Assembly: GCA_029721515.1 (NCBI GenBank)
Contig: CM056551.1
Coordinates: 28,630,437 to 28,694,436, forward strand
Reading direction: 5' to 3'
Length of the DNA stretch: 64,000 nucleotides
From: Synanceia verrucosa
Lineage: Eukaryota > Chordata > Actinopteri > Perciformes > Synanceiidae
Part shown: positions 1 to 12,600 of the stretch, piece after piece
How positions within the stretch are numbered: the first letter of the stretch is position 1
Layout of the letters: each line of letters starts with the position of its first letter
Program-made: the position numbers and the translations under genes
Notes under the pieces: model-generated
The model's database searches: none
Told to the model about the DNA's origin: nothing
Seen by the model: the letters and a program-made list of their open reading frames with translations, nothing else

Positions 1-647
1 GCTGACAAGAGGCTACAGGTTGTAGGAAGTGGTGAGGCGAGAGAAGCAAAAGCACATATCTGGTTAGAACAGATCACAAGTCGGGGTGGGATGTGAACCA
101 GGAAGGCTCCGGATAGGTTTTAAAAACAGCAGGACCCTTCTGTAGTGTTTTGTTCCATACGGAGAAAAGAACGCAAGGTCCGAGGAATCACTGGGTAGAC
201 ACGACAACATGCCTTATTCGTTTCATTACAGAAAGAAACACCACCTCTGGAAAGAGAGAAAATGTCGACAGAATCTTTTTTTTCCTTTTAAACACAACGT
301 GAGTTTTTGTCTTAATGATCCAACTTGTCCTCTTAGCATTATGTTGACGTATTATTGAGTGTTGCTCAAGATTGCCAAACCATCTGAAAACAGTATTTGG
401 TTAAACTGCTCCCCCTTTTTCCTGTTAAAAAAAAAAAGTCTTAGACAGCCTCAGATGTGTCGGGTTCATTTTTTTGTACCGACATCCTTCGTTTCTAAGA
501 AAGGCGAGCGATGACCTCCTCCTCCTCGGCTAAGGTGCCAGGCGCCTCCTCATCTTTACATCTTAGATCCTCTCAGTCTCTTTATTTTCCATGTTTGTTT
601 TGGGCGGCAGGACCGGGGCTGTACGAGGAACATGAGTGGAAGGATGA
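1..647 (-). other. rictor: rictor 3' UTR and downstream flank
   Basis: This stretch lies downstream of the rictor stop codon on the minus strand. It is AT-rich and shows no further exon. A minus-strand AATAAA (read as TTTATT at 581-586) sits about 65 bases after the stop and is the nearest candidate polyadenylation signal. The short plus-strand open frame at 511-732 is antisense to the last rictor exon and its UTR and has no recognisable domain. Where the transcript really ends is not decided by the sequence; mammalian RICTOR transcripts have long 3' UTRs. Confidence 0.6.
581..586 (-). terminator. Candidate polyadenylation signal for rictor
   Basis: On the minus strand this is a canonical AATAAA hexamer 62 to 67 bases past the rictor stop codon. 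It is the first such hexamer downstream of the gene. Use of more distal sites, beyond the window edge, is possible. Confidence 0.4.
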
Positions 648-3600
648 TCAGGATTCTGAAGGAGGGTCGCCGTCTTCTTCAACAGGTTTTGGTAGCTTCA
701 TCAGGATCGCCTCTGCTTCCTCATACATCTGAAAAAAAGGAAAGAGGAATCTTATGAGTGAGATAGCAAACAGATTTTCAGAAAATACAGGGGAAGAGGG
801 TAGGATGTCTTACCGGCATGAATTGCACGTCTTGGAAGAGTTCCTGTATGAAACGCCTTGAGGTCAGGCGAAACATACAGTGGGCTAAGAGGTGGGAGAC
901 CTCAGAGTACAGGCAGATGTCGTCAAACGCATATGGAAACTTCTCCTTTATCCTGCAGGAAAAGGACGACAAAACAGCTTCTATTGTCCTGCAGTCTATC
1001 TAACATCTATCTAGATATTATATTTCATGGAACAAAGAGGAGGAGGAGCTTTACGTCAGTAGTCCTGTTTCGTGGCCTTTGGTTCCTACAGAGGAGCTGA
1101 GGTTGATGATGAGGCGCAGCACCTCCTTCCTCAGCAAGACTCTGGAGGCAGGGCCATCTTCTGATATCGTCTTGCTGCCTATAAACATTTGTCACAGAGA
1201 ATCAACATGAAGCGGCTAAATGGTGCAAATTCTAAGCTCATTTGGTTGTGCAAACTTGTGGTCTTACCTATGACAATGTCACCAGGTGTGGGCGTGCTAC
1301 AGATTGAGCCTTGTGATACGGCGGCGTCGCTGCATCCCGACACCCCAGAGAACTTTGACTGTGGCATAACCTCCAGACGATGGCCGCTCTGCCCTCCCCA
1401 CGACGGGAAGTCAACATAGTCTGGGAGGACAAAGACTGCTTGTTATGTTATATTCTGAGTTTAAAGTCACATGATCGACTAAATGAGCATTCGCTCACCT
1501 GTCCGAGGGTGTGTGCTGTTGATCTGAGGCTGGGTGGGGTATCCGAGGACGATGGCTCCCACACAGTAGAGGCAGTTTTCTTCAGTGTGCTCCTGCAGTC
1601 CCGTCTCCTCAGAACCCACCGTGTGGTTCTGGCTGTCGCCTCGACTCACGATCAGCTCAGAGATGCTGAACTGCTGCTTCAGTGCTGGGAGAGGAGGGCG
1701 ATCGCCTGCAAGAAGGAGGAAAATATTAAAAAAAAAAAAAAATCCAAGGTGAGCACAAATGCAAAAAAAAAAATCTTCCGTAATTGAACATTTAATTGAG
1801 CTGAACTCACCGTCTCCGTCGCCAAAGAGGAAGCGTTTCCTCTCTTCTGACGGTGGGCTGATCCTCTGCTGAAAGTAAGCTGAGTCTCTGATGTGGAACA
1901 TCTCGTTGATGTCCATGGGCAGCGCCAGGCCGACGTAGTCGTCGCTGCAGCCGTAGGTGGCGCTGGAGACCATGGAGCGCACTGAGGAGCAGCGCTGCAG
2001 AGTGCTTTGGTTGATGGGACTGAGCAGCTCCTCTTTATCCAGAGATGCAAAGCTAAGAGCTTTCAAAAACCTAGGGAGGCCAAGAGGAGAGGTGTGTGAG
2101 AGGAACCCGGGGGACAGACTGGGACAGGAAGAGGAAAACCAGGAGGAAATGATGGATAAAAGCAAAGAGATGCCCACAAACTGGGATTATTAACACACTG
2201 CAGCGGCTACAGGTGAGCTAGCCGCTAACAGTAGAGACAGTAGAGATTTTAAATACACTAAAGCACCAAGGATGAGTAATTCTAAAGCTTCACATAAAAA
2301 AATAACTAGTGTCCATGGGGAAAACAGGGTTACAGTCATAGTCACTACCATTCACTGCTTTTCTCCATTTTACATGATTGAATCAATTTAGGAGGAGTTA
2401 TAGCGCTAAGAGGAGGGAACAGAATCAGTCTACATGGGTCTGAAGCTACGTCTCTACAGGAGGATCTGGGTCGGCCCACCCACCGCGGCACCACTGTTCT
2501 GGACAGTCTGCGATACGGACTTAAGACGCTGGACTCTGGACAGGTACCCCTGCTATCTGACAGCCTGACAGACACAGAATCACACCTGACAAGGTAGACA
2601 GAAACAAACCCAGGCCCAGACACAGAGATGATGAAGCTACTGCAGCACAGATAAATACACGTTCAGAGGTTTTATCGAGGACGAGTGATTGTTTTCCATC
2701 ATGCAACAACAAACTTGTTCTCTGTAGTGACAGCTGACTTACCTGCGAGGCGTTAATCTGGAGTCCAGGCTGCCGGTCTTCATGGTGATGGTGTCGGTGA
2801 ACAGCACATCTTTGGCCGGCGAAGCCAACGCTTCACTGTGAGACAGAGACGGGTGTATCCTCTGTTGCTGCAGCCTCTTCAGCGTGGCGTAGCCCAGCGC
2901 GTCCCGTGGACTGGTGTACATAAAGCTGCAGTCAGCCAGGCTCTTGATGGTGGTTACCGAAGGTGACTTGAGGGATTGAGCTCGGCGGGGAAGAGTGTGC
3001 GAGGAGCCAGGTGGTACCAGAGAGACGGTGGAGGACTTGGACGTGGACATGTGGTTGGTCTGAGCCTGCGGGGTGAGAGACGAGAGGGTTTTGACAGTCT
3101 TGGCCGACACCACCGTGTTGAGGCTCACGCAGTCAGAGGAGTCTGGTTCGGGATGCTCGGGATTCCCAACGGTCTCCCTGGAGGGGCTGGAGCTCATGGA
3201 GCTGATGCCGCTGGTTGTGGTGTCCGTGTTAAAGCTCTGGCTGCGGCTTTTAAACTGAGTACCTCCGCCGCCTCCACCTCCTCCCACATTGCCTCCACTA
3301 GACGAGGAGCCACCGTCTCCCGCTAGGCGCTCCCGGCTGCTCTGCTCCCTCTCCCGGCTGGGGTGCTCCACGGCCCCGTGGCCTCCTAGACCACTTAGTC
3401 CAAGGCCTGAGCCTCCTCCCCTGGCCAGCCTCCCATCTGCAAGCTGCTCCTCAGAGCCACCCCTGGTCCCGACGAAGGACGTCTCCAGGCTGACCGTGGG
3501 GCTCTTCGGCATCCCCCTGCCGTTAAACACAGGGGTGAAGACGTCCCCCTGGTTGGGGCTGTAGACGGAGGGCTCCGTCACCGTCCTGTTCCGTCTCATG

Positions 3601-6600
3601 CTCCCCGTCTTGAGCTCAGTTGGAGTGCGAGAGCCTGATGGGGTCTTGGGGTCGCTGGTGGATCGCAGCTTCTTGCTGGGGAGGGACAAGGAGTTGAGGA
3701 AGCGAGTGCGAACAAAGCGGGTGGAGGCCAGGATGGTGAAGGGGCTGCGGTCCTTGACGGGTTTGGAGTGTAGATAGAAAGAGGGCTCGTCCGTCTGGTC
3801 CAGACCGTCACACTTGTCGTCGTCCAGGATATACATGTCTGAGAGCACAAGGAGTGAATTAAGGACAGGAACACCAGAGTGAGCAGTAAACCACAGAGAA
3901 AATGAGTCCTGCATACTTGGCTGAGATTCGCTCTCGCTGTTGTGGCGTGAGCTGGTGGATTCAGAGTTCAGACTGAGCGTGCTCGGTACTGAGGAAAGTT
4001 CGGAGGTCAGCTGAGCGTCAACCTCTTCTGGAGTGACAGGCCACAGCGTCCTGCGACTGTGTCTGACTGCATCCCAGCCGTACTGCTTCAGCACCTCACA
4101 GCCCTGCCTGGTCTTTGAGATGACGCCCAGCACATAAACACACGTCCTGTGGATGGGAGGTTAAACACACCGAGTGAGCAAATGTGTTTCAAAGCACTAA
4201 AGTCCTGCTGATCCTGGTTCTCCTGTGTCTCCCCCTGGAGGATATGACTAGCTTACCCTCGTACTGACAGCACGTCACAGTGCTGCGCTAATGCCAGGAT
4301 GTCAGGGATGACATTCTCCTCCTGCAGGAGATTCAGACCCCAGTTCGAAGAGCCAATGTTACCCTGTATGGAAAACAGCAGACACCATCAGAGCTGATCT
4401 CTTTGTTACTAGAATCACAGTGACATGACCTGATACTGACCAGGGCCCAGAGAGCAGCCTTCAGCTGTTTAATGCCCTCCCAGGTGTCCAGCATCGGGGA
4501 GCGAACCATATAGCTGAGGTCAGGAACCACGCTCTGGAGACAGATGGAAAAAGAGACGTTAGGAAGAAAGGCCGCTGAAAACGCTGTGGAGCCATGAACT
4601 CAGCTAATGCACTGACCTGAGCCTCCAATAGATGACAGCCTGTCTTATCATGGACCAGCTGACCATACAAGTGCACGGGGAGATAGACATTTGGTCTTTG
4701 TAACCTGGAGAAACAAGCCGGAGAAATTAGGCACACTCCCTCTGCAGTGTAACCTGCAGCTCGCCATCAGCTGATGAAAAGCTTCTCACCTTTGGTTGCT
4801 GCGTCTGACGTAGTTGTCTCCATCGATAGGTTTGCGGTAGGTTGTTAATGCTTCATTGAGCTGCTCCTCGATCAGGTCCACGTACTTCAGGTTGTATTCC
4901 TGCCACCAAAGAGGCGTTTTAGGTCAAAGAGCTGAACCTCCATTAGTGTGTGGTCTTATTATAACACCGTATTATCCTGATGATACCTTGTGCCATTTGT
5001 CCAGCTGTTTGCTGACGTAACCCCTCTCATTGAGGTAGGAGAAACCTTTAGGAATGGACAGGAACCTGAACGGCAGAAAGAAGATGTACAGCATGTTCAA
5101 GAAATGTGAAAAATGTTCATGTAGTGCAAACTGTGTGTGCTAAACCCCCACCTGAGGAGCAGCAGGAGGCCCTTATCTCCCAGGTGAGACAGAGCTGGTT
5201 TCAGCTGGATTAGAGCGTGGAGGTTGGCCTGTGAACCAACACACACAGTGAGAAATCCATTACCAATAAGTAAAAATGACTGGTTTTCTTGATGCATCCT
5301 AATCCAGGGTTCTTCCACCATTTTAGTCAAAGTCAAGTCAAATTTACTATTTAATACTTTTTAAGACCTATTTAAGACCTCAACAAATATAATTTACCAC
5401 CCAAAAATATCATAACAATTCCTTTCATAGAAATGGTCAATAAATTGTAGGGCACAACCGATGACAACCGATGAAAAAATCCAATAACCTCCCATATTTT
5501 TTGCAGCCCTTAACACATGCAATGATTTAAATTGAAACATTTTTTTTACAACTTTAATTTCACAACTTTCAAGAACAAAGAAGTGAACTTAAAAAAATTG
5601 CAGTAAATTTCTGAATGTTGTGTTTTCCTATTGGCATTGAACGCACCATCTGAAAATTGAGAAGAATTCCTTTATTTGATTTCTCAATGAGGTAAATTAC
5701 AATTTAATACCTACAGCAAATTTCCCATAAAGTTAATACAATTTAAGACCTTAAATACCCGGATTTTAATTTAAGACATTTTAAGAATTTTTAAGGAACC
5801 GCGGGAACCCTGTAATCTGACAAAGAGCCCTTTCAGTTGTACTCTACTAAGATAAGATAACACTTTAAGACCAATTTATAGTACTCCGTAAAGTGCCGTA
5901 CGTAGAGACGGAGAGCCCTCTGCGTCGCTGGAGAGCCTGACAGAGAGCCTCTCCGTCCTCTCCGGGCGCAGGAAATATTTTTTAACTGTCCGTCAATCCG
6001 TCAACGGAAGACGGAGACGACAAGGGCTGTGATTGGTCCTCTAGTTGCACCCCTACCGTGACATGCAGCCCCTCGCCCTACACAGAAACAGACAGATTGC
6101 CTCCGCAGCAGCGTGGACAGGAACTAAAGTATCGATAAGCCTTGTGAAACGCAAGTCAAACACATTCAACTTGCTCAAAAAAATCCATTTAATTCATTTA
6201 GTAATTATGGCTGGGGTATATTTCCACAGAGCATACTGAAAGGTGTTGGTTGCGCTCGCTATTATCCGAGAAGAACATCTTTTATTTTCTCTCTTTAGAG
6301 AAGATTTGAAGACTGAAAACAATCGATGTTCTTCTCTTTTATCTCCCTAACAAATAATTAAATCATAAAGTAGTATTTTCCCCTGCTTTTGTATGTGATA
6401 TTAAATCTGACGGGGTGCATTTCACAGCAGGGGTGCACAACACGCATCACGACGGAGAACTGTGAGGGCTCGAGGGGTCTCCGTAGCTACGGAGTCGGAT
6501 AACATATTACGCAGCCGGAGAAGTATATTCCAGTCTTTCGTCTTCCTACCAAAGTGGACTAAGTGGAGAAAAATATGCCAAAAATAAGAAGGTAAATAAG

Positions 6601-9600
6601 AACAGTGTCTCAGAAAACATGTGCAGGACTGATCAGTAATATGTACAAGTAAACAGTGACTAAAGTCTAAATTAGCAGCAGAACAGATGGAAAACTAAGA
6701 AAATATAAAACAATAAAAGGACAAAAAGGGCAGACAGGTGGAATAAAGGCCGAAGAGTTGTGTTTGGAAGCAGTCACCTTGTCCTCGCAGGCCTCGTCCA
6801 GTATGTCCAGGGCCTCCATGGACACGGCCTTGCTGTGGTCGTGGAGCTGTGTGACCAGCAGCTCCATCCCCCAGCTGCTGAAGAACTCCACGCTGGCCCG
6901 TAGAAGCACACGGAGGTGTTTGGTGGCGTACAGCCTGCACGCCTGCTCAGCGAGACAAGAGGCGTCGTGATAAACAGACGTTAGGATGTCGTAGGTGGGA
7001 TAAAGCAGCGTTTAGTGTCCAGTGGCTTGTCTTTTGTCTTACATCAGTAGCAGCAGTGAGGATCTTGGAGAGGATCACTCTGGCCAGACCGTCTCTGCTG
7101 TAGTCCAGTGTGGACACAGCTAGTTTCAGCACAGCGTCCTGGTTCTTCACAGAGCACAGATTCAGCAGGCTGCAAAAACAGGAGACAAGAGTTGTCAGCA
7201 AAACAAAAAAAAGAAGAAGACATTTGTGAAAGTCTAACATAGTACAGGTCCAGACACTGACCACTGAAACAGGCCACATTTCTCCAGCAGTTTGACTCCC
7301 TGAGGGTGTGCAGAGAGCGTCCCCAGGAACAGGAAGTAGTGTTGGCTGAGTGTGGTGAGCAGGCCGTTACTCTGCAGACAGCGCTCAGGCTTCAGCCCAG
7401 CGGATGAGGACAGCCATGACACCATGTCCTTCACCAGGTCCTCCAGGTAGCCCTGACCATCCTGGTGAAGGAGGAAAAAGAGGGAGTGGGTCGACAGGTG
7501 AGGCCAGGTAGAAAATAACAAACAATGTGTGTGCTTTTGTGGACATGCACACTTCTCTAACCTCATCCGATTCCATGAGGAACTCGATGAACTGACAGCC
7601 GACCACAGTGAGTTGTCTGGCCTTTGGGTGATCCAACGCCAGCCCTGCGTACAGTTTACTGCTGGGCTTATAGAAGTACAGCAGCCTCCTCACAAACCTG
7701 CAGAGAAAAAACAAACAGGTCAGACTGCTTCGAATGCTGCGCTGCCTTAAGATGACATGACGGAGGCTTACTTGTGCATATGTTCATCTTTGTTGTTCCT
7801 GAGGTTTACATGTGGCCACTGGGAGAGAAAACAACAGTGAAACATTAAAAATCAAATCAAATCAAAAGCCTTTGTAATGTTAAGTAGTCAAGCTTAAAAA
7901 TAAAATAAAAAAGACATAAAGTTTTTAAAGAAATAAGACACTATTTACAACAGAAAGGCACAGTTTTGCACATTGTTGTTAACCGTTATTGCACAGAAAG
8001 ATAATGCGCATTTATAATAGATAACATATATAACAATATTTAAATATAATTTGATATGAATCTATTACATATACATATATACACACACACACACACATAT
8101 ATAGCATATAACAATACAATAATATATTATTGTGATGGTTTTCTCTGCAGGTGAACACCTGAGGTGATTTCAGCCTCTGCAGGTTTTTTCGTCTCTCGTC
8201 TGGTTTCTTTAATTTCTTGTTTTGCTTTTATGTCAACACATCTTCCACCCACACACACACCTCACACTGCTGACGTTACTGATATACTTTAATTTGGTCT
8301 GATTTCCTGATTAACTCTTTGAGTGCAAGTGACGTATTTCAACGTCTTTTAAAATGCGATGCTTGAGTTCCATCGATACAATAATACATCAAAGTGGGTT
8401 TTTCGTCGCAAATCGCTGATCATGGTCTCCAGCAGGTTATGAGGGCTTCAGGGAGACGTAATCGGGACATAAAGAGATGGTATACACCACAAAGATCAAA
8501 GCAGGAATGACTGGTGTCCCCTGCTGTTCGTGAGAACAGCCTGACCTTGAGGATGGTGGCGATCAGCAACCAGTTCCACTCCAGGTTCTGCTTGTGGTTG
8601 AGGATGTGACTGTCTCTCAGGTTCATCATCAGGGCTTCCTCTGTGTCCTGAACACAAACATGAACGTAAGAAAGAGGGAAACGGAGACTTTTTTTGTATT
8701 TACGGTGCAACGTGAGGAGCATATATAACATTGAACCAAACAGTGAAAGCAAAGGGAAACATCGAGTCTAGCTTTGTCATTTGTGGTTTAAGAAGACAGC
8801 TGGTTAAATGGATGTCCTTTTTTCTGTCCTGTAGTGTAATGAGAGGGGACAACTATTAATGTACCAACTGTTAGTAAGATTAAACATATTTCCCAAAACC
8901 TATTCCCTTGAACTACTTTAACATGTTGCTGACAGGTTAGAAAGTGAAACATCATGCTCAGGCTCACCTTGATGATGTAGATGTCCCTGTGGGCTCGAGA
9001 GTGCGACTCTCTGCGGTTGTGTGAAGACACGGACTTGCGGATGATGTGATCCAGGTACAGGCTGTGTGGCTTCAAACCTTTCTTTTTCTTCTCGTGGAAA
9101 CGCTTCAGATTGTTGACTGCTGCACTCGCCCGACTGGAACGCAACGACAAATGAGCGCTACTGTATCAGTGTACCAGGTAAATATGTACTGTGGGACTGA
9201 GGATGAGTCCTTTAAGGGAATACTCACAGGCGTTTCTGCTGTGCGATGTCAAAGGAGGCTGCCATGTTGATGAGGGTGGGGAGGCAGTGCAGGTGGTGAC
9301 TGTGGGAGTGAGGAAGGATGGTGTTTGCCTATACGAGCGAAGGACAGGAACAGCAGATGCATTTAGCATACTGTAGCAGGCTGAGCATCATCAAAATACA
9401 GAAATCTAACATCTAATCTAATAATATACCATATGTAGAAGTTCTCCCAGGAGGATGGTGGCTCTCACAGCGAGCTGATCATCGCTACTAGTAACAACTT
9501 CAACAAGACCCTATAAGGTGACGACAGAAAGGAGAACCATGTGGTTTAATAGTGACATGGTGATCAGAGAGGCCATGATACAAGTCGCAAAAGTCTAAAA

Positions 9601-12600
9601 GAACAACAATAATTCTGCATCACCTCTAACAGCCCGCTGGCGATGAAGGCAGACAGAACAAATGCCAGGTAGTTGTCCATCAGGTCAGGCCTAAAGAAGC
9701 AGAAAATTATAATCACTGCGTGGCTCATGGCAACACGTTGTTCAGCCTATTCTATCTCTTAAATCATCCCTCACCTGGAGCGAGCCCGATGGGGCAGGAT
9801 GACTTTGGCCTCAGCAGCAAGAAACCCATCAGAAAGTCTCCAGGTGTCCTGGAACCTGGCAGGGTCTGAGGAAGACCAGAGCACAGATCAGCTACCACTG
9901 TGTGTCTGAAACATGGACTTAAAGAGGCTGAAATGGTTCCAAAGTATGCCACTGTTATAAAAGGCCGCATAAACTGCTATTACATACTGGGAGGAAGTAG
10001 AGCAACTACTGAATGAAAACCCAGCTTCTTATTTTCTGTTTCCTTCTTCCTCTTTACAGCGCACTGAATATCTTTGAGACACTGACCATTTTATAGACCA
10101 AAACAACTCATCGATTCATGGAGAAAATAATTGTGGAGTGGAGGAAGTATAAAAATATGTCAGGAGACACAAAAGATGTTTCTCTCACCAACACTCAGAA
10201 GAGCTTCCGTGAAGTCTTGAGTTACAATGGGCACAGGGAGCCTGAATATCTCATATAACACCTCCAACAAGCCTTTCTGCAGGGAAAACCACATTAGAGC
10301 CATCAGATGCACATTTAAAAGAGCAAAAGATCCATTTGTGAGCACATCTACCAGATCAGTGTTGTGGCTGTGCAGTAAAACACTCAAATTACTCGGGTAG
10401 CTCCAGTCTCTCTCTGAATTCACAGGAAATGTAGTGATAGTATCTGATTTGATCTGGCTTCAGGTCTATTTCTCTGTGCTCTGATAATCCAACCAGACTC
10501 CACCCAAAAACAGGTGAATGCTGTGCTTTGTTGCTATCTGAAGTACTCCATCTTTTAACAAACACAGGTTGATATTACAGAGCTACTGTGTGTGTAGTGA
10601 GTGACATGGAAAGACTGAAGCGTCAATATCTTAACAGGAAAGTTATCACTGCTAAGTTAACTACGACAAGTTATTCAGAGGGTTTTGTGTCCGTAAACCT
10701 ATTTTTTCAATACTCACTCTAACTTCCATATTTGGTATGCAAAGTAAGCCAATTAAAGACTGGATCCCAGAGTTTCCAGCCTTGCATAGGTTGATAATGC
10801 CTGGAAAAGACAGAGAACGAGACATTAAGGTAGATTCATCAGCACAGGAAGAGGCAATGTTGAAGATTTTTGTTCAATAAATAACTTTCAAGAATATATT
10901 TGTAATAAACGAGGTGACTGAAAGGTGATTGAGCAGGTGGCCCACTGATTTTATAATAATAATAATATTTGCAGCTGGTGATCACAGAAAAAAAGTACTG
11001 CAAACACGCAAAAAAAATTAACTAGATATAAAAGTCTGCAAACTTACACAGAAATACATTTTATTTCTATTCATGTGTCAAAACAAGACTGCTATACTGT
11101 GAGCTCCACTCAAATGGAAATTCTAAATAAACCAAGACTGAAACCTTATGGACCACCACTTAAAATAATTCTAAGTTTATATTTAAAGTCCTTACCAGAC
11201 CAGGAGCGAAACGCTGCCACTATGGCCATCCTACTGGACAGGAAACGAGCCTCTCTGTCCTCCCTGTGAACATGAAAACACACATTATAAAAACACGCTA
11301 AAGCAAAAATATGGAGGGAAGTCACAGGGGAATCATTTGTATAAAAGCAGAGAGTGATTTCAGGGCCTATCGTTTCTTTAGGCTGCTTCACATCCTCAGG
11401 CGAGTCATGCTGGAGTCAAGCAGCCTGATAACAAAAGGCCGTATCACAAAAAACACAAAAGCAACCCTCAGATTACCAACGCTTCCAACACAGTGAACGT
11501 AACGCAGAGGGAAATGTCAGGACACTATCTTTTTGTTTCTACTGTAACAGTGACACTCTTCATAACCCCCCACAAACACTCACTTGAGTTGGCCTTCAGC
11601 CGTGTCTGCGTTGTGACGGTAGTGGAAATCTGTGAAAGGCGCGAGGATTTGCTGGAGAAGCAAACACACACACACACAGGAGATGGATGAGTAAAAACAG
11701 CAGACCTTCTTCTCCTTAGTTCTTGGAAATAAAGAGGAAACATTCCCACCAAATAATAAAGAACCTGCTTCAGATCTCATATAACGTCCATGTGAATATT
11801 ATGAGTGTGGTGATGAGATGCTTCTGTCCCAGGTGTCTGTTTACAGACAATGAGGCTTTAGAGAGCCGCTCTAAGTGATTACTCTAAGCTCCATGGGAAA
11901 GAGACGGCCGACCCACGGCTGATAATCCTGACTGGAATGAGTCCCAGCACACTGGCTCATTTATCTGAAAGTGCGTACCTCCAGCTCGACGTCGATGCGC
12001 ACATACTGACGGGTTCGCGGGTGGTTGAGTAGATGGAGGATGGTGGTGATCAAAGCTTCGTTGATGCGACTCAGCTGGCAGTCGATCACACTCTTCAGGA
12101 TGGTGCTGAGGCCTCCACGTTTGGCCACCACCTCTGGGTTCTTCAGGGCTACACCGTCGCAAATACAAAGGAAAGAAACATTCAGGGCTTTTTAAGTTCA
12201 TTCAGAACTAACCCGGTATTTTTTTTTTTTTTTTATATAAGACTTTGTTGCAGAAACCTATTATGTTGTGCTTTTTCCTTTCCCACAGACACCAAAGAAA
12301 TCTCAAGTAGTAATACTACAGAGTAAAAACTAAATGCAAGTAAAAATACTGCATTCAAACTATTAATCGATAATTAACTCTTTGAGTGCCAGCCGTTTTA
12401 TAAAACAGGAAGTGTCTTGTTCCAGCGTTTTTGTCCATTTTGAGTCATATTTCTAGACCCACAGAATATTTTGTACTATGTCTCTGAAAACACTGAATAG
12501 CTCAAATGAAAGAAGAGACTCATCATGAAATGGACACTTTGACCAAAATCACCACTTTTTGTCCAGATTCTGTTTGTTTTGCTCTCTAATCTCGATCATC

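Noticed and set aside
1479..2177. Single 232-codon rictor reading frame taken as one exon
   Set aside because: It reads through a splice site: family alignment and splice signals show two exons (1811-2070 and 1499-1705), and the poly-Phe/poly-Lys part between them is intron.
2976..3564. Plus-strand open frames of 116 and 91 codons
   Set aside because: They are antisense to the large rictor exon 2743-3838 and have no independent support.
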